DNA from: Amphimedon queenslandica
Lineage: Eukaryota; Porifera; Demospongiae; Haplosclerida; Niphatidae
Length of the DNA: 61,880 nt
Assembly: GCF_000090795.2 (NCBI RefSeq)
Contig: NW_003546262.1
Location: 211,641-273,520, forward strand
Reading direction: 5' to 3'
The notes below the pieces were generated by a model. It was not told the origin of the DNA. It saw only the letters and a program-made list of their open reading frames with translations, and made no database searches. Below are positions 10,889-22,404 of the stretch, piece after piece; positions within the stretch are counted from its first letter, which is position 1; the number at the start of each line of letters is the position of its first letter. Both the position numbers and the translations under genes were made by a program.

Positions 10889-12906
10889 CATATAATTCTT
10901 CAAAGGCTCTGAAAGGTGCAATGTTTAATACACCCCTTCCATTAGAAAAAAAACTGGAAACTTTAAATGAGATTGGTATAGATTCTAATCATTTGCCTAA
11001 TCCAGAACTGTATATTATTATAAATGGACAGCCTACTAAATCAAATAATGTGTGGCGTAGTTTTGTTGATGGAAATAAAATAAAAGCAGTACTAAAAAAA
11101 TTAAAGAAAGAAATTTGCTTTATAGAAGCGTAGATGATGATTCAATTGATGAATTTTGAAAAAATGTTGTACAAGTAGTTAGCAATACAACTTGTAAAAT
11201 GCTTGAAAAAGCAAATGATCAAGATTTAGGAAGTCTTTTGACATATATGATTAGAAATATTGATAGTAAAATTGCAACAGGTTCTGATATCAGTCAATAC
11301 CAATTAATGTATGTAAAAGAAGCACCAATTGACAATAGCAAGAACGTCTTGATTTGTCATGCTTTCCTACTTTATTTCCAACGGGACAATATGGAGAGTA
11401 TCATCCCAGACAAAGCTATCAAGCACAGACTTTATCATTTAGTGAATACATAAAATCAAGAATTTTAAACAAAGATTCCCAATTTTGTAGAAATCATTCA
11501 TATTGGTTGCACTATTACAAATTAAAAATTTACAGGGCCTTAAAACTGGCATATATAATTTATTAGAAACATCAAGGGGCAACGTTGGTCAAACTGTTGC
11601 TAACATATTGGGAAAAAATGTTTTACATCAAGGATTTGATGGCAACTTAAGTACCATGTTGGCTCCAATACGGCGCACAAATCAATATTTGTTCAGTGTC
11701 AAAGGTGAAGTCAAAGCAGTGATTGCTGAGTATCGCTTACCAACACTTCCTGACATTAAGTTGTGCTGAATACAATTCAGCTGATATAGCGCAATATTTA
11801 AGAAAAGTAAATATTGGTCCACAATCATAATATAGTATTTCTAGACTATGTACTGAGGACCCTGTTTTAGTATCTCAAGAATTTTCATACATATTTAAGA
11901 ATTTTTTTGACGTTGTCATTCTTCAGAGAGGTGTTCTAGGCAATGTAGAGCAATATTATGTTAAAAAAGAATATCAAAAGCATGAAGTGCCTCATGACTA
12001 CATCCTCCTATGGATTGAAAATGCTCCTGTTGTCGGCATCGATCGGCCAGAGGAAGTGTGTTCTTTCATACAAGACAATATACCTCTCATAAACCAGATA
12101 GTAATGCGTTGCCTGATTTAAATTTTTTCGTAACAAAATACCAAATGCACAATTGCAGCAAATACTGCAAGCAAAGTATTAATATTGGCAAGACCTATGT
12201 ATCTAGGTGCCGATTTGATTTTCCTAGACCAGTACGACATAGTATTTGCATGAATGACGTGGAAAATAGTTTAAAATCATGCAAGAAATTACGTTATCTC
12301 AACCAAAATGAATAAGAAGTTTCAGTCAACAACTACAATCTTTTACTGTTGAAATTGTGGCTTGCAATTATGGACTTGCAAGATATAGCAGAGACGAGTC
12401 TTTCCTTAACAGAGTATGTAACTGGATACGTCACTAAAGCAGAAAAGAGTCATGCACAGGAATTATGGAATGAAGTCAGCAGCTGTGACAACATATAAAG
12501 CAGGCCTTTGAAAAATGGACAAAAATTACTGAGCCAAAGAAGTAGGAATATATGAACATAGCAACCGTCTTTAGGAAAGTTTATATATGAAATCAGTTAC
12601 AGTATAGTACGATATTGTGTACTTGCCTCATAAAAGGAGCAGAAAAATCAAAAACTATTTATATTTAACTAAAATGGATGAATCTTCTGGAGACATTTTT
12701 AATCCTAGCATAATTGAAGACTTTTATCCAACGAGACTGAATAACATGGAAGATGCATCTCATTATGAATTTGTTGCTAATTACAAATTTGATGAAATTG
12801 GTCAAACTGAAGAAAGAAAATACAAACTTGGATCAAAGCTAGTCCTTCCAAACCATAGGAAATTTAATCCTCTGCAAGAAGCAGAAAGAGATGATTTTTA
12901 TTACTG
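10889..12906 (+). pseudogene. Helitron HUH Rep region
   Basis: This part carries the rolling-circle replication initiator. Readable blocks are LGKNVLHQGFDGNLSTMLAP (near 11620) and YLFSVKGEVKAVIAEYRLPT (near 11690). The HUH strand at 11984-12030 reads EVPHDYILLWIENAP: the first His is at 11993-11995 and the second metal-binding His position is Tyr (TAC, 11999-12001). The two-tyrosine motif is intact as YVTGYVTKAEKS near 12416-12450. An open stretch at 12617-12907 holds the post-Rep linker (LPHKRSRKIKN, ASHYEFVANY). Frameshifts and stops occur about every 100-200 bp. Confidence 0.75.
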
Positions 12907-13293
12907 ACTTATATTTTTATTTGTGCATTTAAGAGATAAGAGCACACGTGTAATGGAAGAATAAACAATGGACAAAGCTTTGAGGCATCACAGAGAAGCA
13001 TCTCTACTGGCATTGAGAATCGTTTCAACAGACTGCAGAAATTTTTAGAAGCTGGAAGAAAGTAGTCGATGCAAGAAATAAAGCCGGTTTCACTGAAGAA
13101 CTTCTTGATAACAAGGAAGATGATGAGCCTGATTTACTAGGTGAAATAATGGAAGCAGTAGCTGATATTGCTGACACGCACATAAATGTACCTAATGTAA
13201 CGGTAGAGCAATGAGAGGCAATGCTTAATTAAGAATTTTTGAGAAAATAAAGAGTCATTTTATAAGTCAAAAAGAATGTGAAGACAATAGAGA

Positions 13294-14433
13294 ATGGATC
13301 CAACACTACTTAGATTAGATAATATCAAACCGCTAAGGAAGTTTATTAGTGGTGTAGGTGGAACTGGTAAATCCTTGTTAATAGAGGCAATGAAATGCCT
13401 AGATGATGACGTACGGTATCCAAAAAGTGGTGAAATCATATGCGCTATAGTAGCACCAACAGGTAAAGCCGCATTTAATGTAGGTGGACTAACAATACAT
13501 AGGTTATTTCAGCTACCAATAGAGCATGAGGGAAAGACAGCTGGATATTAGGCTTTGAATAAATAGCTCAGAGAAGGATAAAAATGAAACTTAAAAATTT
13601 AAAAATTATAATAGTAGACGAGGTATCTATGGTATCCAAACTAAATCTAGCATACATCGCTTATAAGATATATTTGGAACTGATGGTTTGGATCCAAAAA
13701 TATTTTATTTGTAGGTGACCATTTACAATTGCCACCAGTTAATGGTAGACCAGTATTTAAAAAAATTAGCAACAAACTAGTAAAAACAAGACTTGGAGCA
13801 GCAAATGCAATTAACATATGGAAAGAAACAGTAAAATATGATGAAGTAACAATCAATGAGCAACAAAAAGGAGACAAACTTTCGTTACAATGCTCGATTC
13901 TGTTAGTTATGGCTGTCTGACTGATGAAACTATTGTTATGCTTAAGAATCGTGTATTTAAGGTTTCAATACAATAAAAATATTAAGAATTCGAAAGTGAG
14001 AAACAAATCCTCCAATTTCAATTATTGTTAGAAAGTCTAGGAACTGAGAAAATAGAATTACCATGTGTTGATGAAAGTGGCAGCATAGCAAAATTTGACA
14101 AAAAAACAAGAAAAAATAGAGAAAATTAAAGATCTACCAAGCAAAACAGCTAGTTTAGGAACTGTTTTGTCTGTAGCATTTGGCTGTAGTGTAATGCTAA
14201 GAAGCAATATTGACGTGACTGTAGGATTAGTTAATGGTGCCATTGGTACAGTAATGAGTATTTATGCTACACGTATATCAATTAATTTCGATCATATCGA
14301 TGTACCTTGTGACATAGAAAGGGTTACATTTAGATTTATGCTATCTAAGAATTTGTATATACATAGGAAACAGTTTCCCCTTATACTTTCTTGTGCTATT
14401 ACTATACATAAACATCAGGGCCAAATCACATGA
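13294..14433 (+). pseudogene. Helitron PIF1-type helicase domain
   Basis: Walker A reads GVGGTGKS at 13351-13374, then APTGKAAFNVGG near 13455, the DE box equivalent IVDEVSMVSKLN near 13610-13640, and GDHLQLPPVNGRPVF at 13714-13755. The C-terminal lobe is open at 14095-14433 with FGCSVMLRSNIDVTVGLVNG and the motif VI equivalent CAITIHKHQGQ. It would unwind DNA during Helitron transposition. Stops near 13550 and 13918 and several shifts break it. It is more complete than the helicase scrap at 4.8-5.8 kb and different in sequence. Confidence 0.8.
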
Positions 14434-15444
14434 CTTATACTATAATAATAATAGTAAAAATATAAATATAATTTTGATAATAATTATAATAAAATATTAA
14501 TAATAATAACAAATAATACCTGACTGTAATTGATCATCCTTTGGTCAACCATACGACACTATCACCAACATGTGCGTCCCAATAGCCGATCCTATATTTA
14601 GGCACAAAATGGCTGCTCTTCAACCCCATTACCAATACCTTATTTTATATTAATACTAATTTCAAACACATTATAACTACCTGAAGTATTGAGTATAACT
14701 AGTATCATGTGATAGAGCCTCTAAATGACCCTCTTTCCCGACTAAATCAGCAAAAAAGTGAGACAGCATTTCCAGTGCCATTTTTTAGTGCCGAAAGAAC
14801 CTTTAACTCGATCAAGCCTAGCTAGAACTGGTCCTTATCTTCTTTGAGAGTAAAATGTAACTCAAATTGGTACCAAAACCCCTCTTTGCCTGTGTTTTTC
14901 CTTCAAGAAGCAACATCATCTAGAGCAGACATTTTTACACGTGAAAAAAACGGAAGCCACCATGCCCAGGGCACCGCCTTTTATACCGCACCTTCTCGTT
15001 TATTGCATTGATTGTTGATGGAAAGTGGGTATGGTGTATGGGAGGTCCATCATCTTTAAACAGTGGTTGTTTAATGTGACTTAATTTTACTGCATGTGCA
15101 ATGTGAGTGTGTGTGAAAACTAGTTGTGCATATCCACCCAGAATTGCTCAATATAAAGAGATCTAACTGCATTCAGGAAGTGAGATTAATGAAGGTATAA
15201 CGAATAACAATAAATATTGATTTCTTATTGCTATAATGGACAGGGAGAGGGTGTGAAAGAGGTTTACCATTCATCATATTTGACCATCAATTCAATTTTC
15301 TGTGACTATCATTTACGTAGGACATAGGGTTAGGAAGGAAGCTGTCATTATCAGATTTTGATCTTGTTTGTGGCTTGTACTACATGTTTATTGCAAATAA
15401 CAAGTGCTTATGGATCTGGGTGCTACTGACAAATGTTGAAGGAC
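14434..15444. other. No clear gene
   Basis: It starts with an (ATA)n-like run (14437-14520). The rest is unremarkable AT-rich sequence, with no frame or repeat I can support. Confidence 0.4.
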
Positions 15445-15557
15445 AAGACAAATTTTAGAGTAACTTTAAAAGTTGTCATTATACTTGTACATGTAGTTTC
15501 AGAGAAGACAAATTTTAGAGTAACTTTAAAAGTTGTCATTATACTTGTACATGTAGT
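15445..15557. repeat. 60-bp tandem duplication, two units
   Basis: Units at 15445-15497 and 15505-15557 match base for base over about 53 bp (AAGACAAATTTTAGAG... to ...TACATGTAGT), with a diverged 7-bp spacer. The identity suggests a recent event. Confidence 0.85.
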
Positions 15558-15608
15558 ATCATTCAAGCAGTGATTCTTTACATATAATAATGATCATCAT
15601 ACATGTTA

Positions 15609-15791
15609 ATGCTGCCATCAATACTGTGTGCATTACATACGTTAATGCTTGTCAACTGATGTTGCGCATAATGCTGCCATAAATGCTGTGTGCATTATTA
15701 AGTTAATGCTTGCCGGCTGATGTTGCACATTTAAATGATGCTGCCATCAATGCTGTGCGCATATTAAATGCTTGCCAGCTGATGTTGCGCC
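15609..15791. repeat. ~62-bp minisatellite, three diverged units
   Basis: Units start near 15609, 15671 and 15735. Each contains ATGCTGCCATMAATGCTGTG, then TTAATGCTTGCC and GCTGATGTTGCGC, with point changes and small indels. It has no coding sense that I can see. Confidence 0.8.
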
Positions 15792-16139
15792 TCTTTTAGC
15801 GATGATTGTTGCAACATGTGCATGTTCTCATTAACAAAAGTACTGTTTGCACAATGGAAATTCTTGATGTACACAATTATATTTTATATTAGGCAGGTCA
15901 TGAAAGCATCTTAACTGAGAATAACATTATAGTGAGCAATATTATGTCTAAAATGCATGCATGCACATGCATGTATGATCCAATCAGAAATAATTTAGAT
16001 GCTACCATTATCATTATTTGTTAGTCACATTCATACTTTTTACAGGTACTTGCTTGGCACAAGGACTACAATGTGGTATTAAATAGTGAGGTTTGATGTG
16101 ATTGGTAATGAAGTTTGTTCACCATTACTATTTGTTCTA

Positions 16140-16912
16140 TTGTTATTATTAGCCTGTGAGTTGACATTGCTTGCTTTTGATTTGTTTCTATTACTATGCT
16201 TTATAAGTAATTATAGCTGGAAATGATTTGCTGATTCTGCAATACCTTTGCTTGACATTGGAATGTGCAATACAATTAAAAGCAATTCTGTATTTAGAGT
16301 ACTGTAACTAAATTAATTTATTTATGAAATGTAACTTCTTGTTTTGTTGCAGCACCTTGATTAGTAGTTGTATCACGAGGTAGGAGGTGCCAGATTACAT
16401 CTGTATAGGTTTCCTATTACTGTAGTCTTCTTAGCAATGGAATATCTAGTACAATGGAGAGTATTGTGAGATGTCTTATGTATTGTGTTATAGGTCATGA
16501 GTCTAGGTTATAGTCCATATTTGTTTCATGATTATATCATTAATTGTGGCCACAGTAATAGTAATAGCCTGTGGGCTACATTGCTTGCTGTTGATGATGT
16601 TTTTATTATTTTGCCTTAAAGGTATAATTACAGCTGATTTTGATTGTGGTAACTAAATTAATTTCTAATAATAATTGTCACTGTAACATGTTTCATTGTA
16701 GCTCCTTGATCAGGGGTGGTATATCACACTGGAGTAGGCGCCAGTTTCCAGCTTCACAGGTTTCATATTGTCAGTCATAGCAACTGAATGCATTGTAAGA
16801 TAGATTATTGTAAATTTTCATGGAGTTTTATTATTGTGTTATAGATAATGATCCAAGGTTATAATTGTTCTGATGATAACTATATCTCATTAATTATGGC
16901 CGCAGTAACTAT
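16140..16912 (+). repeat. ~350-415-bp tandem duplication with splice-like sites
   Basis: Two diverged copies lie head to tail. Matching anchors are TTAGCCTGTGAG (16148) and ATAGCCTGTGGG (16563); a TTGCAG/CACCTTGAT junction near 16350 and ATTGTAG/CTCCTTGAT near 16700; and GTGTTATAGGTCATGA near 16486 and GTGTTATAGATAATGA near 16838. The conserved islands start just after pyrimidine-rich AG sites, like 3' splice sites, but carry stops in all frames. A duplicated noncoding exon set or decayed gene is possible. Confidence 0.55.
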
Positions 16913-17193
16913 ATTTTTACTCATTATTAGAAGTGATGTTCATCACATTATAGGAAGAATGAAGCTCAAGTATTTGAATTGTTTTGCCTTGTTGAATGCT
17001 CAACAATATTTGAGCATTTTTATTGTAATTTCTATTTTGGCTAATTTATGGTGAAATATAACTGACTTTTTATCGTGGTATTTTAATGAGGTTATCTTTC
17101 TACATTTAATTAATAAAAGTTATAGTTCTTGGTCGATGTATTCCTCCTGACCATGTGGCCTCTTGAAGGCCTAGGTCTTGAAAGATTATTGTA

Positions 17194-17653
17194 CTAAAGT
17201 AAAAAAGAGGGGGACAGGTGATAATAGCGGTACAGCAGGTTACATGTGTTACTAAATCTTACAATTTGACGGTTAATTTGGTAAAGTTGCCATATAGTAT
17301 TTAACCTCTGCTGTTGCAGAGCTGCCATTCCAGGGCCTCCAGCTACTGCAGGTGGACCTGGATGGAGTGCAGGAGCTGGTGGAGGTTGCAGGCAAGGAAT
17401 TGCTGGAGGTGGTGCTCCTCCAGCTAAAGGGATTGCGAGAGGTAGTGGTGGTGATGGCGGTAGTGGGTCTTCAGGAGGTGGTGTTGGAGGCCCTCCATCT
17501 CCAGCTAATGGTGGTGGTGGCGGGCCTCCAGCAAAAGGGATTGCTGGAGGTGGGTGGTGGCGGTAGTGGGTCTCCTGGAGGTGGTGGTGGAGGCCCTCCA
17601 TCTCCAGCTACTGGTGGTTGCGGAGGAGGAACACCATGCTCATAATCATGCAT
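17194..17653 (-). CDS. Proline-rich repeat protein or exon (strand uncertain)
   Basis: On the minus strand an ATG at 17653 opens a proline-rich protein with repeats of the form GGxPPPPxxGDPLPPPP and AIPFAGGAPPPP, followed by a non-repetitive tail (QQQRLNTIWQLYQINRQI) that stops at 17194. A one-base frame break lies near 17550 between repeat units. The plus strand also reads as a Gly-rich repeat (GGGSGSPGGGGGGPPSPA) after a CTGTTGCAG acceptor-like site at 17310-17318, and ends at TAA 17643-17645. The minus reading is preferred because it extends beyond the low-complexity block. It is locally GC-rich, unlike the surroundings. Proline-rich tracts often bind profilin or SH3 domains, but no such domain is seen. 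Confidence 0.35.
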
Positions 17654-18029
17654 AAACTACCAACAAATAAAGAAATATAATGATAGCTAAAATAAGTTTC
17701 TAACTGAACTGACTCGCTGCTTTTTCATAAGAGGTTGACAACTGCCAATAAAGTTGAAAGCTGTGAGTAGACTGAGTGGATAAATGGCAACTGAAGCTGA
17801 ATGTAACCTTTAATAGTTTCAGAATCTTAGTATTGGTCAATAATGATTAATAAAATAATAAGCTAGGCTATGAATATAATTACTGCTTCAAAAATTCAAA
17901 AATAATGTTTTTTAAATGTAGTAGGCTCTTATGGTTCCAATTTCAAAATTCCTTTCTGCCAGTATTGAACTGATACCTAAGGCAAAAGTTATTATCATTA
18001 AAATGATCATTAAGTAATAAATTCAATAA
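17654..18029. other. No clear gene
   Basis: AT-rich sequence between the proline-rich repeat and the inverted-repeat element; nothing recognised. Confidence 0.4.
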
Positions 18030-19815
18030 AAAGTATGGAAACAAATAAATAAATCTCTTGAATTAGAAAAGTAGCGTAGTCAAAAAATGAAAGAAACAAG
18101 GTGGTTGAGTTCAATCACAATAATAATAATTACTTCAATTATGAAAAATAAACATTAATTAATAAAACAATTATTTGTAATTCAAATTAAAATTAAACGG
18201 GTTAAAAACTCATACACTTAGATGTAGGAAAAGAATTATTAGGTTGTTATTTTAAAAATAAGTCAATAGTTGATAGGAGTCAATAGAAGTGTAATGGGTT
18301 GATCCCAGTGCCATCTTCAGTATGAAGACCTCTCCACTTTGATTTGGATCCTGTTAGACAAAGATTGGTAGCTCTAATAAGGGCGAACAATAGTCTAGCT
18401 CTAATCCAGTTAAGTGTGGTTGAATACTGGAGATCCCACTTGATTGTGAGCCTGTCAGTAAGTCTACCCATAAAGTGTCTTATCTCGTTACCTACAAGTC
18501 CATCGATTGTTATGCATAAGGGAGTAAAACTGGAGTGCTTTGAATCACAGGCCTAGGTATATTTAAGTTTCTTGTATCTTTCAGCAGTATGTAGAACAGC
18601 ATCTGGTGATTTTGAGAGGTAAAAAGGAGCATCGGAATCAATTGCACTAATATCAAAAATAGCCATAGATTGAGGATTCCAGACACCTCTAGCACCAATG
18701 TCACATACCAGAGCTGTAACTGGAGGGGATACAGTTGCAATGGACTCTTTAACAGTCTCACTCCAAACTATACACATCAGGTGATATAAAAGGTCTTTGA
18801 ATTTATTGTGCCTTTCGATTACATTCTGCAATCCAGTGCATGTGATGTACTAAAGATAGAGCCACATCCATCACAATTAGAGGGGATGTGAGACAGTGGT
18901 TTGAAATACCGGAGACTTAATGCATTCCTAATTTCACAGGAAGACAAACCAAAACCATCTAAATGTATGGGGGCAGTGGTGAGCCAGGTGGATTGAAACT
19001 TTTGGTTCCTGAGTAGACTCCTCTGACCAATCGAATCTGAGTTCTCAAAAATATTTTACCAGATAAACTTTTTAAGGTCATCTGTCCTCGACAGGTGATC
19101 AAGTCTTGCTTTGTTAACCAAATCGAGATGCTCAGAAATAGAAAAATCAATCTGACCCTTTAGAGCTTCAATCAATAAACTGGTTGCATTATTATTCATA
19201 AAAATAAAATAAAAATTTTTTGCAGAATTTTATGAAGAAGTATTCATTCCTTTAACATAAATTTTAATGAAAGAATGACAACCCAACTGCTTAGACGAAT
19301 GCAGCCTACGCAAGCATGGCGAGTCCAATGACAATCCTAAGAAATTCATTCCTTAATTTTTAATTTTGCATAGTGGTACTGAATCACAAACATTAAAGCA
19401 TGCAATAGCTAAATAACTAATCCACAATTTTGATCTTTCATTCTGATGACAGTAATCTATTCAATCAATAAATTGCTGAAAGGCTAATTTATATCTATCA
19501 CATTAATTATTAATTTACATCACTGCAATGTATAGTAGAGCAATCAAATGGTATATATATATATATAATATACAGAGGGAGATTATTATTTAAATGAAAA
19601 TTCTATCCACATTTTCAATTATCATTTTCAGCAAAGTAGGGTTAAAATATTTCTATTTTTTTATGAATAATTTTTTTATTAATAACGTTTATTATTAAGA
19701 ATTGAACTAATTATTATTATTATTATTGAACTCAACCCCCTTGTTTTTTTCCTTTTTTGACAACCCTACCTTTTCTTATTTAATAGAAATTTTTTTTTAT
19801 TTACTTGTTATAATT
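18030..19815 (-). mobile_element. Retroelement fragment bounded by ~150-bp inverted repeats
   Basis: The left arm (about 18030-18185) and the right arm read on the minus strand (about 19815-19660) align over roughly 150 bp. Shared blocks are AAACAAGKWGGTTGAGTTCAA, AATAATAATAATTA and AATAAAMAATTATT. Between them on the minus strand lies the C-terminal domain of a reverse-transcriptase protein. The outer part of the arm resembles the arms of the palindrome at 49898-50192. No target duplication could be fixed, so exact ends are approximate. Confidence 0.6.
18285..19199 (-). pseudogene. Retrotransposon RT-associated C-terminal domain
   Basis: The minus strand reads almost continuously from 19199 to 18285 with one internal stop and two frame breaks. 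Order: a helical segment (ISEHLDLVNKARLDHL), then LSSCEIRNALSLRYF, a zinc-binding CDGCG...HALDCR (about 18880-18832), RHNKFKDLL, the conserved VCDIGARGVWNPQSMAIFDI near 18705, HSSFTPLC near 18530, and an end with ATNLCLTGSKSKWRG near 18370. I remember this module as the C-terminal part of RT proteins in sponges and cnidarians, where the D...D pattern may be a restriction-like nuclease. That function is inference. The RT domain itself is absent here. Confidence 0.6.
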
Positions 19816-19849
19816 GCAATCAATGACCATCTATCTTAATGCATTGCAC

Positions 19850-20775
19850 TTATTTAACCTCTTTCAGGATTATTGGTTGCTTTAATAGAACTTTAAGTGA
19901 CAATAGTAATGGAATGTGATTCACAAAAATAGGTGCACAAGTCAAATGAGGCCTGGTGATATGGTTTTTAAGACTTGTCCTTCTGCCAAGTACCCTTCTT
20001 TCAGGTTCCTGTAACAACAAGGAATAAAACATAACAAATTGTCTAGTTTTAAGGAAAAAGATAACCAAAAAATTCAAGTAATTTTTGTAGAACTGTTCTT
20101 GCTAATATTGTGAATCCAATTGTCTAAATGGATGGGTTATGAAAGGATCAGAGAATTCTTCAATTTTAAAAATCAAACCATTAGTCTGTAAAACTTGTGA
20201 AACATGTGTTTGAAGATGAGAGACTATCAGTTGCATCAGAAAAGATACATCATTGACTAGACCATTAAAGCAGTCGAGATACCTTCCTTACTTCCTTCAA
20301 CTTAATCAAAAATGTTGTTATTTGACAAAGGTGGACTGACTGCTGTGAAACTTCAAAAGATTTAACACCATTTCCAGTGACGATGACATCACAATTGTCA
20401 GATACTTCATCATTGTCATCAACTGTTACAAAATCATTACTTTCACCTTCGATTGCAGCAATATTAAAATTTACCACAAAATTATCAGCAAAATTAGACC
20501 TAGGACATGTGCTTCCTATAGACATGTTTTTGAAAGAATAAAAATTAAAGTAAGATTTTGAGCATTTTTGAATGCCACAAATGACATGAAAACAAGGATC
20601 AAAAGCATGTGTTGCTGCCATGTGCTTGACAACACCTTTTAGATATGGGTATGCAGCTTTACAACAAATCCAGCACAAACATCTTGGTAGGCTTTTACCT
20701 GGTTTATAATTTTTCTAGGTCAATAAGTGACCAAAAAGTTTTAAACTCTCCCGTCACTTTTGACCATGAAAAATC
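19850..20775 (-). pseudogene. Transposon-type C2H2 zinc-finger gene
   Basis: On the minus strand a degenerate first finger (REC-like, LFGHLL) lies near 20740-20700. A clear finger follows near 20660-20600: C-W-I-C, 13 residues, then HMAATH. A third finger, CGIQKC...SYFNFYSF, has its final His replaced. An acidic linker (EGESNDFVTVDDNDEVSDN) follows. After a frameshift near 20270 the text reads LDCFNGLVNDVSFLMQL and, across an intron at 20065-20009 (57 bp, GT...ACAG), EPERRVLGRR and HIPLLLSLKVLL. This finger-plus-helical layout matches a widespread, transposon-linked family of unknown function. It runs divergently from the KDZ gene. Confidence 0.6.
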
Positions 20776-22071
20776 TGATTATAAATAGTTAATAAACTAT
20801 CATGGCAGGTTCAAGAAAGGAGACGAAATTGACCACTTTAAATGTTACTGTTCATATTGGTGATGGACAAAAGCGCAGCATGCTATTTCATCGTGGTCAG
20901 GTTTTTAAGATGACTGATTCTTTCAAGCAATCTTCACCAACTCAAGAGAGTACTAGTGACACTGGTTTTAATGGTGTAGACCTGGGTGAAGCCTCCATTT
21001 CATGGAATGATCAGACATCATTTCTTTCTTTATAGACAATGTTTAGTGCAGAGGCTTGGATAAAAATATGTGGTACATTAATGAGGAATGTATAATGCTA
21101 TGCCATAGGTACATTAATGAGAATAATAGTAAAAGTTAATGCAATGCCATATAACCAAGACTGTCATTTGTCTGCATACATTGGCATCTTTTTATTGTAC
21201 TGATTGTGGCCCTGTTGAATAGTTCTGTAAGGATACTATTCATAATACAGCATGTGTCTTACATATGCCAGAAGAATGGAAGGTAATACACATGTACATG
21301 TATGTTACATTAAGTAAACCCCTATCTAGCTCCCACAGTTGACATTTTCTTTTAAATTATAATCTAAATTTCCTCTAGAGGATGGAACGTTTATTCCTAT
21401 CACTTTTAAAGTGACAATTGATGCTCGTTTCTATAGGTGTAGTTGTAATGCTAAAATAGAAATTCCTTTGTGTGTTTTAGATGTTAATAATTATTGTCAA
21501 ATGGTTCTCATAAAATAATTCATATGCTACATACATGTACATGTGCAGAAATTAAGCATGAAGTTTGTTTTATTTATTGTAACTGTGAAAGTATAGTCGA
21601 GGCTACGGTACGTGTTAGACTATGGCCTTCATCTCCCTCTCATCCACAGACAGCTTATTCTTTTAAGTTATTAGATTGGATGAAAGCACTTTTGTTAGAG
21701 TGTCAAGTTGCTTTAAAAGACTTTTTATATGCTCTCTATTTTAAGTGCCCTCACTTTAAAAGACTGTACTTTATGTCACAATTGACACTGCTAGAATTTT
21801 GCAGAAATGAGATGTCTATGCCTCTTTATTTGATTCATTTGAAGAGTACAGGTAAAGCATTCGTTAACAATAGGTGTAATTGTATTCCATCACTATTATG
21901 TTGTCTCACTTTATTCTACTCATTCACTTTGTTTTTTATTGTGTTCTCACTGACTAACAAATTGGAACATGGCTCTACATTAACTCTATGACCTATCCTG
22001 TTTGAATTCTTTTTATTACTTATTATCCTCAATTTATAAAGCATTCTAACTATGGACACTTCACCTTCTCC

Positions 22072-22195
22072 ATTTTTTTGACTTTTATTATTTTGTTATT
22101 ATTTTATTATTATTATTGTTATTTGGTTTTATTATTGTTATTATTGATATAAAAATTATATACACAATTATTATTTTATTATTATTATTTATCAT
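22072..22195. repeat. (TTA)n-rich run
   Basis: Irregular TTATTATTATTG repeats lie within the KDZ region, next to the MITE insertion. They are probably an old microsatellite. Confidence 0.8.
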
Positions 22196-22404
22196 TACCG
22201 TACAGCGGGAAAGTTTGAATGGGCTAAAGTTTAGTATACTGGTAAATTTTGGTGAGTATCGGATTTAATTTGGCAAATTTGTGGCCATGTGCCATTGAGC
22301 ATGAGTATTATGGCTTAAAATGGAGATTTGTATTTTTGTGAATGGCTATCAAAATGCCAAATTCACCAAATTTAATTTCCTGCAAAATTTCCCACTATAC
22401 GTTA
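22196..22404. mobile_element. TA-flanked MITE with CCGTA termini
   Basis: About 205 bp with ends CCGTACAGCGGGAAA (from 22198) and, on the other strand, CGTATAGTGGGAAATTTT, flanked by TA (22196-22197 and 22403-22404). It aligns along its length in reverse orientation with 60001-60210, sharing TTTGGCATTTTGATAGC and CATGCTCAATGG. Its ends resemble those of the pogo-like element at 36030-38842. It sits between coding blocks of the KDZ gene. Confidence 0.75.

Larger units (their letters stand above)
7906..14433 (+). mobile_element. Degenerate Helitron (Rep plus PIF1 helicase)
   Basis: About 6.5 kb of plus-strand coding remnants follow autonomous Helitron order: a basic repeat-rich N-terminus, a cysteine-rich region, a HUH replication initiator with a two-tyrosine motif, then a PIF1-type helicase. 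Helitrons transpose by a rolling-circle route. A foldback element (10131-10886) splits the gene. Many frameshifts show it is inactive. The 5' TC and 3' hairpin-CTRR ends were not identified, so the limits given are those of recognisable coding sequence. Confidence 0.8.
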
